Shown here in pieces: positions 54,614 to 63,272 of a stretch of DNA of 64,000 nt. The DNA comes from Glaciecola sp. HTCC2999 (GTDB lineage: Bacteria > Pseudomonadota > Gammaproteobacteria > Enterobacterales > Alteromonadaceae): the NCBI RefSeq assembly GCF_000155775.1, contig NZ_DS989811.1, positions 316,914-380,913 of the forward strand, written 5' to 3'. A program made the position numbers and the translations under genes. The stretch's first letter is position 1, and each line of letters begins with the position of its first letter. The notes beneath the pieces are model-generated. The model made no database searches and had not been told where the DNA came from. It saw only the letters and a list, made by a program, of their open reading frames with translations.

Positions 54614-55879
54614 ATGCATAACACATCTATTAATAAACAAGCAGTCTACAAAGGTGGAAAAGAGTTACTTGAAGAGATTGAAAGCTCTCATACACGATAT
54701 GAAAACCAAAAGGATGAAAGTGATTACAACTTCTTCTTTTCTGCCCACTTAAAGCCAAATATCTACTCAGAATCCAATGCATTAAACGTTATGGTTAAGA
54801 ATGTTCTGGATGACTCTGATTACCAGCCCAAGCAGGAGAAGTATCTCAAGGAGTATATAAAGCATATAGAGCTTATACTATTGAACCTGTGTAAATGCGT
54901 CATGGAAAGAAGCTGGTGTAAGATACCAATGGATGCAGGGGCGTTTGGGGCTGACAATGACTATCCAAGCCTGAGCTTCAGGCACTTCACAAGGGTGATT
55001 AAGACTCTTGAGGGAATGGGCTTTATACAGCTCATTAAAGGCGCTAAATACAGCGAGGGCGGTCAAAGAAGTGCAATACAACCCATAAGTGTGTTGTCAG
55101 GAAGAGCTGTTTACATCTATCTTGAGAGCGCTGATATTGCAAAGCCGCCATTCGCTAAAGTTACTAAAAAACCTGGTATTGACTCTGAGCTTACCGAATC
55201 CGATGAGATTCAACTGAAGCAGGATATGGAAGACTTAGCTAGACTGAACGAATTCCTACTACCTCACTCTTGGGCTGCCAAGTCATCTATGACACGTATC
55301 TATTCTGGTAAGGTTGGGCGTGCTGGGCGTATCTACTGCTCTTTTCAGCGCCTACCACAAAGACGCATTCCAGTGAGAAGTAACTGCCTAATCAATGGCG
55401 AGCCAATAGTAGAGGTTGATATTAAGTCATCGCATCCTCGCCTTGCTGTGGCTCTTTTCTATAATAAGAAGCTGTCCAGAACGTTCTATAAAGATATAGA
55501 GTTAAATACTGGAGTCTTTCAGGGGAAGGTTAAAGCCTTTTTCCAGTATGCTTTTAGCTGTGATTCTAGAGATAAAGCATTGAACGCTTTTAGGCGTTGT
55601 GAGCCTTATGGTGATGAACCTGATTTTAATGCTGTCGAAAAGTATGTATTTAGCATTTACCCCGAACTACCTTATTACCAAGGCTGGGCAATCATAGCTA
55701 TGAACTATGAAGGCGAGATAATAAAGCGGGTTATGCTAGAGGGTATGGAAAGCAACATAGTTGTACTACCTATTCATGACGCTGTAGCTGTTCAGGAAAA
55801 GCATAAGGCTTGGGCTGAGGAAGTCATGGTAAGAGTGTGGAATGACGTAGTGGGTGTTGAGGCTTGTGAGGTTGGTTGA
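54614..55879 (+). CDS. Putative replication protein with family A polymerase-like motifs
   Basis: A 421-residue protein. The N-terminal part (about 60-200) has a possible winged-helix segment (YPSLSFRHFTRVIKTLEGMGF). The C-terminal part resembles the palm of family A polymerases: GRIYCSFQRLPQ, then VEVDIKSSHPRLAVALF with D269 (motif A-like), a long linker, YEGEIIKRVMLEGMES, and LPIHDAVAVQEKH with H388-D389 (motif C-like HD). The pattern of INGE, VDI, SSH and IHD is seen in proteins of mobile elements. It may copy element DNA, but the fingers Lys/Arg helix is not clear, so activity is not assured. Confidence 0.6.
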   Translation: MHNTSINKQAVYKGGKELLEEIESSHTRYENQKDESDYNFFFSAHLKPNIYSESNALNVMVKNVLDDSDYQPKQEKYLKEYIKHIELILLNLCKCVMERSWCKIPMDAGAFGADNDYPSLSFRHFTRVIKTLEGMGFIQLIKGAKYSEGGQRSAIQPISVLSGRAVYIYLESADIAKPPFAKVTKKPGIDSELTESDEIQLKQDMEDLARLNEFLLPHSWAAKSSMTRIYSGKVGRAGRIYCSFQRLPQRRIPVRSNCLINGEPIVEVDIKSSHPRLAVALFYNKKLSRTFYKDIELNTGVFQGKVKAFFQYAFSCDSRDKALNAFRRCEPYGDEPDFNAVEKYVFSIYPELPYYQGWAIIAMNYEGEIIKRVMLEGMESNIVVLPIHDAVAVQEKHKAWAEEVMVRVWNDVVGVEACEVG

Positions 55880-55897
55880 TTTAGAAGGAGTGTTTGA

Positions 55898-56563
55898 ATG
55901 AAAATATTAAAGATATTATTTCTGCTTATTATTGTATCTTTATTACCAGGTTGCTCTGGGGGAAACTGTGATTACCCCGATGATAGGGCTAAAGATGGAA
56001 GTAGATGCGGAGCTAGGGCTGCATCTTTAAAGCCTGGCGGCAGGAATCCTGATACTGATTGGGTCAAATATTTACTACTAGGAGTTGGAGCTGTATGGTT
56101 GACATCATCTTTATTTTCAAGCTCCAACTCTAAAAAAGGAAGCCGAAGTTATAAAAAAGAAGAGCCAAAAAAAACACTTAAGCCCCTTAAGACTAAGACT
56201 CCGATAATCAATAAGAAAACTCATAAGCAAAATCCACAAAATACCATTTCGACTGATGAGGTGAAAAATAATTTGTTTGTATATTTTGACCTAATTATTG
56301 AGCCAGAATTTGAATCTATATTTCAAGCAATCGTAAATCAAGTTGTTAGTAAAAATGGAAATAATTATGATGCCAGCTCGAGATATGTGTTTGCGTACAT
56401 TGGAAGTTTTGATGGAATTCCAGGGCAAAAGATAGATAAACGTGTTGATCAATTAACTCGATCGCTCATAAAAAATCAAAGTAAAGCAATATTGTATGAA
56501 TCCGATATAACTGATATTGTTAATATAATTCGTGAAACAAGAGGCCTGCAAGAGGTAAATTAG
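55898..56563 (+). CDS. Lipoprotein with CxxPxDRAxDGSRCGxRA motif (element cargo)
   Basis: A 221-residue protein. The signal peptide ends in lipobox LPGC (C19). The mature start reads CDYPDDRAKDGSRCGARAAS, a motif I have seen in small lipoproteins of mobile elements, of unknown role. A second hydrophobic helix (about 65-80) is followed by a Ser/Lys-rich linker and a C-terminal domain (about 125-221) with no match I recognise. It begins 19 bases after the polymerase-like gene and ends three bases before the next, so the three form one unit. Confidence 0.7.
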   Translation: MKILKILFLLIIVSLLPGCSGGNCDYPDDRAKDGSRCGARAASLKPGGRNPDTDWVKYLLLGVGAVWLTSSLFSSSNSKKGSRSYKKEEPKKTLKPLKTKTPIINKKTHKQNPQNTISTDEVKNNLFVYFDLIIEPEFESIFQAIVNQVVSKNGNNYDASSRYVFAYIGSFDGIPGQKIDKRVDQLTRSLIKNQSKAILYESDITDIVNIIRETRGLQEVN

Positions 56564-56565
56564 AT

Positions 56566-56922
56566 ATGTTTAGTATTTTCAAAAAATCCAATCCTCAAGA
56601 TGTTCAGATGACAAAAGATGCTATCTTAGAGCTTGCGGATAAGTGGTGGGATAAAGGTTACCAAAAGTTTTATTTTGAGTTGAGACGTTATCATCATAAT
56701 CAAGGGAATACTACGCAACATCAAGCTACAGATGAGAAGATTAAATTTATAGACACCCTACTAGAATCATCATTAAAAGCTATTTCTGAAGGATATGGGT
56801 TAAATAATAAAAAAATGCAGGAAATGGTCTATGTTAGGGCTAGTACAGCATTGAAAAACTTAGAGGATGCAAAGAAATTAGCTAAAGAACTAAACTTACC
56901 AATATTGAGTCATCTTGAGTGA
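56566..56922 (+). CDS. Small cytoplasmic protein of unknown function (element cargo)
   Basis: A 118-residue, mostly helical soluble protein, rich in Lys, Glu and Gln (LADKWWDKGYQKFYFELRRY; ASTALKNLEDAKKLAKEL). No family recognised. It follows the lipoprotein by two bases and is the last cargo gene before the right inverted repeat. Confidence 0.55.
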   Translation: MFSIFKKSNPQDVQMTKDAILELADKWWDKGYQKFYFELRRYHHNQGNTTQHQATDEKIKFIDTLLESSLKAISEGYGLNNKKMQEMVYVRASTALKNLEDAKKLAKELNLPILSHLE

Positions 56923-57018
56923 TATTGTTAAAAAAGCATTCCAAGTTAAACAATATAAAGCTGCCAAAGGAATAAATCATAATACCCTCTCATGTCTTTT
57001 GGGTTTGTCAATACTCCT

Positions 57019-57402
57019 TTTCCTATACCGCCTCTAGCAAGTCTATCAACCTACACCAACTACAAAGCCCTACACAGCCCCCCTCCCGCCCCCTATACAA
57101 ACTTTACAGATAGCTAAAAAGCTAGCCATAAAGCCCTGTACAGTGCGATACAGGGCTGTTTAGCCCTATGCACATAAGCATGCTTGAAGTGGTGTTGAGC
57201 TGAATAGGCTGCAGTGCTGATTAGCCTGTTTAGACAAGGGTTAGCAGACTGTTTAGTGGGTGATTAGGCTGTTTAGTAAGTGTGGAAGAAACTGAGGAAG
57301 AAAATGCGCATGTTGAGAATGAGTTATTCGCATGATAACCTTATGTTTACGCAGCTGCAGGCTGAGCAAGACGCCTAAACGGTGCTGTATAAGTATTCAT
57401 TA
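57019..57402. repeat. 384-bp inverted repeat, right copy
   Basis: A perfect reverse complement of 50874-51257. Its outer end supplies the last sixteen codons and stop (57347) of the REC-HPt gene. It ends at the TTCATTA overlap. Confidence 0.93.
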
Positions 57403-58168
57403 AGCGCTCTAGTTGGCTGTCTAAATTGTGAAGTTGCTGTACCTTAAATCCGGACTCAATCTCAAAACATAAATGCTGTAATTTAGGCACGCCTGTATAA
57501 CAACAAGCTCCGTGTAGTTTATGAATATTGTCCTGAATAGCTTTTATATTCCCTTCTTTATTATCGTTGCGAATTTCTTGAATGATGTCTGGTAACATGA
57601 CCATGAATTTAGATAATAAATCTTGAGCTGCTACGTCGTTAAAATTCGCGCGTGTTAAAGCAAGCTCCCAATCAACTATACTGGTATGTTCACTCTCAAG
57701 TGGGATGGTTTTATCTGGGGAAACTTCAATTTCACTCGGTTTTGCACACCATGTGAGGATTAAATCAAGGAGGTTTTCAAGCAAGATAGGTTTTGCTAAG
57801 AAATCGTCAAAGCCTGAATTAAGGAAACGGTGTTTATCTGCATCAAATGCATGGGCGGTGACGGCAACGATAGGTGTGCCCATGTTTTTTTCAATTTTAC
57901 GAATGTGCTTAGTCGTCTCTACACCATCCATGATGGGCATTTGAATATCCATAAGGATCAAATCATATTCGTGTTCGTGACAATATTCTAAGGCTACTTT
58001 TCCACTATTAGAGGTTGTTAACTTAACGTTGGAATCTTTTAGAAAGGTAGACAATAATACTAAATTTATTGCCACATCATCTACTGCAAGTATCGATAAA
58101 TAAGGTAGTGCTTTAAGTTTGTGTTGAATCGGACTGACTCGTTTAGCTGTGCTTTGATTTTTGTTCAT
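57347..58168 (-). CDS. Response regulator receiver with C-terminal HPt domain, C-terminus replaced by the element
   Basis: A 273-residue phosphorelay protein. A REC domain (about 24-140; ILAVDDVAINLVL, phosphoacceptor Asp in LILMDIQMPIMDG, Lys in FLAKPI) is followed by an HPt domain (about 165-255) with phosphoacceptor His in NIHKLHGACCYTG. Both resemble the C-terminal part of BarA, but there is no kinase domain upstream. After ERLM the present C-terminus NTYTAPFRRLAQPAAA comes from the 384-bp repeat; the original one lies at 49532-49603. The HPt core is intact, so the protein should still work. The gene was the integration target. Confidence 0.9.
   Translation of the reverse strand: MNKNQSTAKRVSPIQHKLKALPYLSILAVDDVAINLVLLSTFLKDSNVKLTTSNSGKVALEYCHEHEYDLILMDIQMPIMDGVETTKHIRKIEKNMGTPIVAVTAHAFDADKHRFLNSGFDDFLAKPILLENLLDLILTWCAKPSEIEVSPDKTIPLESEHTSIVDWELALTRANFNDVAAQDLLSKFMVMLPDIIQEIRNDNKEGNIKAIQDNIHKLHGACCYTGVPKLQHLCFEIESGFKVQQLHNLDSQLERLMNTYTAPFRRLAQPAAA
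57396..57406. other. attR core
   Basis: TTCATTAAGCG at the right host junction, direct repeat of attL with one mismatch outside the 7-bp overlap TTCATTA (57396-57402). Host sequence resumes at 57403. Confidence 0.8.
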
Positions 58169-58500
58169 GACAAATGGTGTGCCTATTTTAATTCTGAAAC
58201 TACGTTAAACAAACCATTCGTAATCTTTGAAGTTTGATGATTATTTGCAAAATGTTAGGGGGAGCAAATATAAGCTAATGTTTATTCGTATTAATGAATC
58301 TACTCGATGACGATACTATGGTCAATGTTGAGCGCTATTTCAACTAATATCTTTTGTCTTCAATTACTGACAATGCATAATGATTGATGTTTATGCTACA
58401 TCATATTTTTTTGTCGGATTAGTGGTCTATAGCATATCACTCAGAATCATAATGTATTATGATTTGAATAAGACCAATAACAAGAATCCTATGGATCGCT
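58169..58500. other. Intergenic region before parC
   Basis: A 332-bp A+T-rich region between the divergent REC-HPt and parC genes, which must hold both promoters. No gene, strong hairpin or clear operator was seen. There is no trace of kinase-domain coding sequence upstream of the REC-HPt start. Confidence 0.5.
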
Positions 58501-60867
58501 ATGAGTAACGAAGTCACAATTAATCAAGACGGAGTTGAACAGCTCCCTATAAGACGCTTTACTGAAGATGCTTATCTTAATTATTCCATGTATGTCATCA
58601 TGGATCGGGCATTACCGCATATCGGGGATGGCCTTAAGCCAGTGCAACGTCGTATTATTTATGCGATGTCAGATTTAGGACTAAGTGCAAATGCTAAGTA
58701 TAAAAAATCAGCTCGTACCGTGGGTGATGTACTTGGTAAATTTCATCCTCATGGTGATTCAGCATGTTATGAAGCAATGGTACTCATGGCTCAGCCATTT
58801 ACGTATCGTTATCCACTTGTGGATGGTCAAGGAAACTGGGGAGCGCCAGATGATCCTAAATCATTTGCTGCTATGCGTTATACCGAGGCAAGGTTATCGC
58901 GTTTTTCCGAAGTCTTATTAGCCGAATTAGGTCAAGGTACTGCAGATTGGTCACCTAACTTTGATGGTACCCTCAAAGAGCCCAAAGTATTACCGGCACG
59001 ATTACCACATATTTTACTCAACGGTGTGACCGGAATTGCAGTAGGGATGGCAACGGATATTCCACCGCATAACGTCCGTGAACTAGCGAACGCTTGCTCG
59101 TTACTCTTAGATAACTCGCGGACAGAACTTGGTCAATTACTTGAGCATGTTCAAGGCCCAGACTATCCCACTGATGCAGAAATTATTACACCCAAAGCGG
59201 ATATTCAAAAGATTTATGAAACGGGGCGTGGCTCAATTAAAATGCGTGCCGTATACACTGAAGAAAATGGCGAAGTGATCATTACTGCATTACCCCATCA
59301 AGCATCAGGCGGGAAAATTCTCGAACAAATCGCCGGGCAAATGCAGACTAAAAAACTTCCTATGGTCAGTGACTTACGTGATGAGTCTGATCATGAAAAT
59401 CCAACGCGTTTGGTGGTTACCCCTCGCTCTAACCGAGTTGATATCGAACAGCTCATGGCACATTTATTTGCGACTACGGACTTAGAAAAAAACTATCGTG
59501 TAAATATTAACATGATTGGGCTAGATGGTCGTCCGCAAGTCAAGGATCTCAAATCTATATTGAGTGAATGGTTAGTATTCCGTCGAGATACCGTCACTCG
59601 TCGACTACAATACCGTTTGGATAAGGTGCTTGCTCGCCTGCATATTCTAGAAGGCCTGATGATTGCGTTTTTGAATATCGATGAAGTCATTGAAATCATT
59701 CGCCACCATGATGAACCTAAACAAGAATTAATGGCGCGTTTTGGACTATCTGATACTCAAGCTGAAGCCATTTTAGAGTTAAAGTTACGCCACCTGGCTA
59801 AATTAGAAGAAATGAAGATCAAAGGTGAACAAGACGAGCTGAGTAAAGAGCGCGATGCATTGCAGTTAACGCTGGGTTCTGATCGTCGTATGAAGACGTT
59901 GATTAAAAAAGAGCTCATGGCTGATGCTGAAAAGTATGGCGATGACCGACGCTCACCTATTGTGCAACGCGGTGAGTCAAAAGCACTTAGTGAAAAAGAA
60001 CTGGTGCCCTCAGAACCCGTTACTGTCGTGATATCAGCTAAAGGCTGGGCGCGCTGTGCCAAAGGACATGATGTTGACGCGCCTAATTTAAGTTATAAAG
60101 GCGATGATAGCTATTTAGCTAGTGCTAAGGGGCGTAGCAATCAGCCTGCAGTATTCTTTGATTCATCGGGACGCACCTTTAGCTGTGATGCTCACACCCT
60201 TCCTTCTGCACGAAGTCAAGGAGAGCCTTTAACTGGGCGCTTTAACATGGTGTCGGGTGAACAGTTTGAACATGTGATCATGGCAAACGAATCTCAGAAA
60301 TTTCTCATGGCCAGTGATGCTGGTTATGGTTTTGTTGGTTCATTTGCAGATATGCTTAGTAAAAATAAGGCGGGTAAAGCTTACTTATCTTTACCATCAG
60401 CGGCTAAAGTATTAACGCCAGTATTAGTAAACGATATTGAAACAGATCGTTGTTTAGCTATATCAAATGAAGGCCGTATGTTGCTGTTTCCATTACGAGA
60501 TTTACCGAGTTTAGGTAAAGGTAAAGGTAACAAAATTATTAATATCCCTAGTGCTAAGGCTAAGACTCGCGAGGAGTTTATTGTTGCTTTGGCCATAGTG
60601 CCAAATGGATGTGATGTTAAAATACTAGCTGGTAAACGTGGTATGACCCTTAAAGCAAGTGATTTAGAGCATTACTATGGTGAACGTGGCCGCCGTGGGA
60701 ATAAATTACCCCGCGGGTTACAGCGTGTTGATGGTGTTGAAGTTATCGCACCAGATGGGAATCTTGTCGATAGTGAAGCGGCTGTAGATATCTCATCAGA
60801 CATTGATTTAACAGCGTCAAAAACTAGCGGTTCAGCAGCCAGTGATGACTTATTTAGCGATGACTAG
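58501..60867 (+). CDS. parC: DNA topoisomerase IV subunit A
   Basis: A 788-residue type IIA topoisomerase subunit. The breakage-reunion domain starts [35 protein letters not shown] and holds the catalytic Tyr in [13 protein letters not shown]. The quinolone-resistance region [20 protein letters not shown] has wild-type-like Ser and Glu positions. The C-terminal domain (about 500-745) is a broken beta-pinwheel, shorter than in GyrA and without a GyrA box, which indicates ParC. It works with ParE to decatenate chromosomes. Acidic tail at the end. No parE gene is in this part of the window. Confidence 0.97.
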   Translation: MSNEVTINQDGVEQLPIRRFTEDAYLNYSMYVIMDRALPHIGDGLKPVQRRIIYAMSDLGLSANAKYKKSARTVGDVLGKFHPHGDSACYEAMVLMAQPFTYRYPLVDGQGNWGAPDDPKSFAAMRYTEARLSRFSEVLLAELGQGTADWSPNFDGTLKEPKVLPARLPHILLNGVTGIAVGMATDIPPHNVRELANACSLLLDNSRTELGQLLEHVQGPDYPTDAEIITPKADIQKIYETGRGSIKMRAVYTEENGEVIITALPHQASGGKILEQIAGQMQTKKLPMVSDLRDESDHENPTRLVVTPRSNRVDIEQLMAHLFATTDLEKNYRVNINMIGLDGRPQVKDLKSILSEWLVFRRDTVTRRLQYRLDKVLARLHILEGLMIAFLNIDEVIEIIRHHDEPKQELMARFGLSDTQAEAILELKLRHLAKLEEMKIKGEQDELSKERDALQLTLGSDRRMKTLIKKELMADAEKYGDDRRSPIVQRGESKALSEKELVPSEPVTVVISAKGWARCAKGHDVDAPNLSYKGDDSYLASAKGRSNQPAVFFDSSGRTFSCDAHTLPSARSQGEPLTGRFNMVSGEQFEHVIMANESQKFLMASDAGYGFVGSFADMLSKNKAGKAYLSLPSAAKVLTPVLVNDIETDRCLAISNEGRMLLFPLRDLPSLGKGKGNKIINIPSAKAKTREEFIVALAIVPNGCDVKILAGKRGMTLKASDLEHYYGERGRRGNKLPRGLQRVDGVEVIAPDGNLVDSEAAVDISSDIDLTASKTSGSAASDDLFSDD

Positions 60868-60873
60868 TAAAGG

Positions 60874-60919
60874 TTCACCAAGTCGAAAGGAGTTGTAATA
60901 GTTTCCTTGACTTGGTGAA
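60874..60919. terminator. Hairpin between parC and the DUF1338 gene
   Basis: TTCACCAAGTC (60874-60884) and GACTTGGTGAA (60909-60919) form a perfect 11-bp stem with further internal pairing. It lies between convergent genes and probably terminates both, though no long T tract is present. Confidence 0.6.
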
Positions 60920-60927
60920 TATTCAGT

Positions 60928-61734
60928 CTAATTAACATTGGTGCTTTCAAAGATTTTATCTGCTGATGCAGCCACAAATCCCTGATATAGCTGACCGTTA
61001 GGTAATGGAAAACGCTGTGCAAACTCATAAAAGCAGCTGGGTAATGTCACAGTATTATCGCTAAATTGAACTGGCATCATATCAGCCATCGTTGAGGACT
61101 GTGCTAGACAAACCGATTCATTGCCTTTAATTTCGCCACCTGCAGTGTTTAAAGTAAACCCAGAGGATTTTAATAACGTATTCACGGCGGATAATTCAGT
61201 AAGTGAGTTTAAATGATTAACGCTTACTGTAAAATGATTAGCCCTAAAGCCCCATGCAGCCATCCAAGCTGCATATTCCGATTCGCATAACAATGTACGA
61301 TAATCGGCTTCGCTGACTTGCCAATGGGTACCTGAATATAAAAAACCAGCACTTTTTACAACATTGAAATCCATTGTGTCGACCATCGCATGAATAATTG
61401 CTTGAGAGGCTGTTGATAATTCATTGACTTTTAATTCACTGATAAACACTTTAGGCTGATTTGGATCCGGATGTTGGTAATGCCAAGCGTTGAGCTTTTT
61501 ACTAGAAAAGTCATACTCTCCACTTTGTACATACCCTAATACAGTGAAATGTTTGGCGATATCATTCACAGCGATACCTGGTATAGCAAACGTACGCAAT
61601 GCTATATGGTCATTTACTAGTTCCGCTTGCTGATTATGCGCTTTAAGTAACGAATGGATTTTATTGGCTGATGGAGTAATCGCCAAATAGTCCTGCCAAA
61701 GCCCTGTGAATAGATCATTAATATCTGTATGCAT
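60928..61734 (-). CDS. DUF1338 family protein, ast operon
   Basis: A 268-residue protein of DUF1338 (DLFTGLWQDYLAITPSANKIH; NDHIALRTFAIPG with a likely metal His; FISELKVNELS with a Glu). Characterised larger members are Fe(II)-dependent 2-oxoadipate hydroxylases/decarboxylases on vicinal-oxygen-chelate folds. This shorter form is often found next to the ast genes, and its reaction is not established. It lies 35 bases after astD on the same strand, at the operon end. Confidence 0.85.
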   Translation of the reverse strand: MHTDINDLFTGLWQDYLAITPSANKIHSLLKAHNQQAELVNDHIALRTFAIPGIAVNDIAKHFTVLGYVQSGEYDFSSKKLNAWHYQHPDPNQPKVFISELKVNELSTASQAIIHAMVDTMDFNVVKSAGFLYSGTHWQVSEADYRTLLCESEYAAWMAAWGFRANHFTVSVNHLNSLTELSAVNTLLKSSGFTLNTAGGEIKGNESVCLAQSSTMADMMPVQFSDNTVTLPSCFYEFAQRFPLPNGQLYQGFVAASADKIFESTNVN

Positions 61735-61769
61735 GAGTGTTATCCTAAAAGTGACAAATGTATGCTAAC

Positions 61770-63248
61770 TTAAAAATGTAAGCCTGGACTTAACTTTCCT
61801 GGTAATGTGGTTTGTTCTAGCTCTACTGATGCTACAGGGTAAGCACAATAATCAGCTGCATAAAAAGCACTTGCTCTATGATTACCACTTTCACCGACAC
61901 CACCAAAGGGAGCTGCTCCGCTAGCGCCTGTAATGGGTCGGTTCCAATTGACTATGCCAGCACGGATGTGTTGGAAAAAGACTTCATACATGGCTGCATC
62001 ATCGGCAATGAGACCGGCAGATAGACCGAATTTGGTATTATTGGCCTCAATAATTGCAGTATCAAAATCATCATAACGGATGACTTTCAACAATGGCCCA
62101 AAATGCTCTTCATCGGGTAACTCAGATAATATCGGAGTGACATCGATTATCCCTGGTGTGACTAAACCGGTGTCTTCATTAATATGTGTCAAAGGTAATA
62201 GCGCGTTTGCGCCTAAGTTTTCAAGCTCAGATTGAGCACTCACCATCATCTGTGCCGCTCGCGTTGAAATCATCGCTCCCATAAAAGGTTGCTCTACAGC
62301 ATCATAGACACCCACATCAATCGCTTTGGTTACTTCGATGAGCCTCGCTAAGATGACATCACCTTGTGCCGTGTTAGGGATGAATAACCGGCGTGCACAG
62401 GTACAACGTTGACCAGAAGTGATAAATGCAGACTGCACAATATCATGAACCGCAGCGTCCACGTCATTGACTGGACCGATAAGTAATGGATTATTTCCTC
62501 CCATTTCTAAGGCCAGAATTTTACCTGGGTGACCGGCGAACTGCTCATGTAGTAGCTTGCCTGTAGTCGATGATCCGGTGAAAAATAAACCATCGATTTG
62601 GTTATGCCCTGCTAACGCTTTGCCTGTAGTTACATCACCTTGAACAAGGTTAAGTACACCTTTTGGTAAACCTGCAGCTTCCCATAATTCCACCATTTTT
62701 TCTGCGACTAATGGGGTTAAATCTGATGGCTTAAATACCACAGTATTGCCAGCTATTAACGCCGGAACAATGTGCCCATTAGGGAGATGCCCAGGAAAAT
62801 TATAAGGACCAAATACAGCGACAACACCATGTGGTTTATGACGAATAAATGCTTTACCTTGTGGCATGGGATTTTCTGTTATACCGGTGCGAGTATGATA
62901 AGACTTTATGGATAAATTAATTTTACCTACCATCGCCGCTGCTTCTGTGGCGGTTTCCCATAATGGTTTACCGGTTTCTATTGCGATGGTATGTGCTAAC
63001 AAATCTTGATTCGCTTTGAGCTGCTCAGCGTAAGCTAAGACATGTTCAATTCGCGTATCCACATCTAGCGATCCCCACTGTGAAAAAGCACTGCGTGCGG
63101 CATGGATTGCGTGGTTGATTTGTGCGGGGCTAGCCGCTTTACCTGACCAAATTACGGTGTTTTTAGCGGGATCAATTGATTCAATTACAGCGCCTTCACC
63201 GGCTAACCATTTACCATTGATGTAATGCATATTCTGTTGTCCTGTCAT
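61770..63248 (-). CDS. astD: Succinylglutamate-semialdehyde dehydrogenase
   Basis: A 492-residue aldehyde dehydrogenase, fourth step of arginine succinylation. The catalytic Cys lies in [12 protein letters not shown], the catalytic Glu in [12 protein letters not shown], and the NAD-binding loop in [34 protein letters not shown] is typical of AstD. It oxidises N2-succinylglutamate semialdehyde to succinylglutamate in the cytoplasm. It is between astA and the DUF1338 gene, same strand. Confidence 0.95.
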   Translation of the reverse strand: MTGQQNMHYINGKWLAGEGAVIESIDPAKNTVIWSGKAASPAQINHAIHAARSAFSQWGSLDVDTRIEHVLAYAEQLKANQDLLAHTIAIETGKPLWETATEAAAMVGKINLSIKSYHTRTGITENPMPQGKAFIRHKPHGVVAVFGPYNFPGHLPNGHIVPALIAGNTVVFKPSDLTPLVAEKMVELWEAAGLPKGVLNLVQGDVTTGKALAGHNQIDGLFFTGSSTTGKLLHEQFAGHPGKILALEMGGNNPLLIGPVNDVDAAVHDIVQSAFITSGQRCTCARRLFIPNTAQGDVILARLIEVTKAIDVGVYDAVEQPFMGAMISTRAAQMMVSAQSELENLGANALLPLTHINEDTGLVTPGIIDVTPILSELPDEEHFGPLLKVIRYDDFDTAIIEANNTKFGLSAGLIADDAAMYEVFFQHIRAGIVNWNRPITGASGAAPFGGVGESGNHRASAFYAADYCAYPVASVELEQTTLPGKLSPGLHF

Positions 63249-63272
63249 ATATTTTGTTGCCAGTCAGCTGGC

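Larger units (their letters stand above)
49593..57402. mobile_element. Integrated tyrosine-recombinase element with duplicate inverted attP sites and SNIPE-type cargo
   Basis: A 7.8-kb element inserted into the 3' end of a REC-HPt gene. In order it holds: attL and a 65-bp arm, integrase, the inverted 65-bp arm, TAATGAA, a 384-bp arm, five cargo genes, the inverted 384-bp arm, and attR. Both repeats are perfect. The outer direct repeat TTCATTARGCG (49593-49603 and 57396-57406) gives the att core, with a 7-bp identical overlap. No transposase of DDE type is present. The cargo is A+T-richer than the flanks by eye. Boundaries follow from the reconstruction of the target gene and are firm to within a few bases. 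Confidence 0.85.

Noticed and set aside
50874-57402. Cargo segment as an insertion sequence or Tn-type transposon because of its long terminal inverted repeats
   Set aside because: No DDE or HUH transposase is present, no target-site duplication pattern outside the 7-bp core is seen, and the reconstruction of the target gene fits tyrosine recombination exactly.
57347-58168. REC-HPt gene as a truncated barA
   Set aside because: It has its own start and a 332-bp upstream intergenic region with no kinase remnant, so it is better seen as a stand-alone REC-HPt protein.
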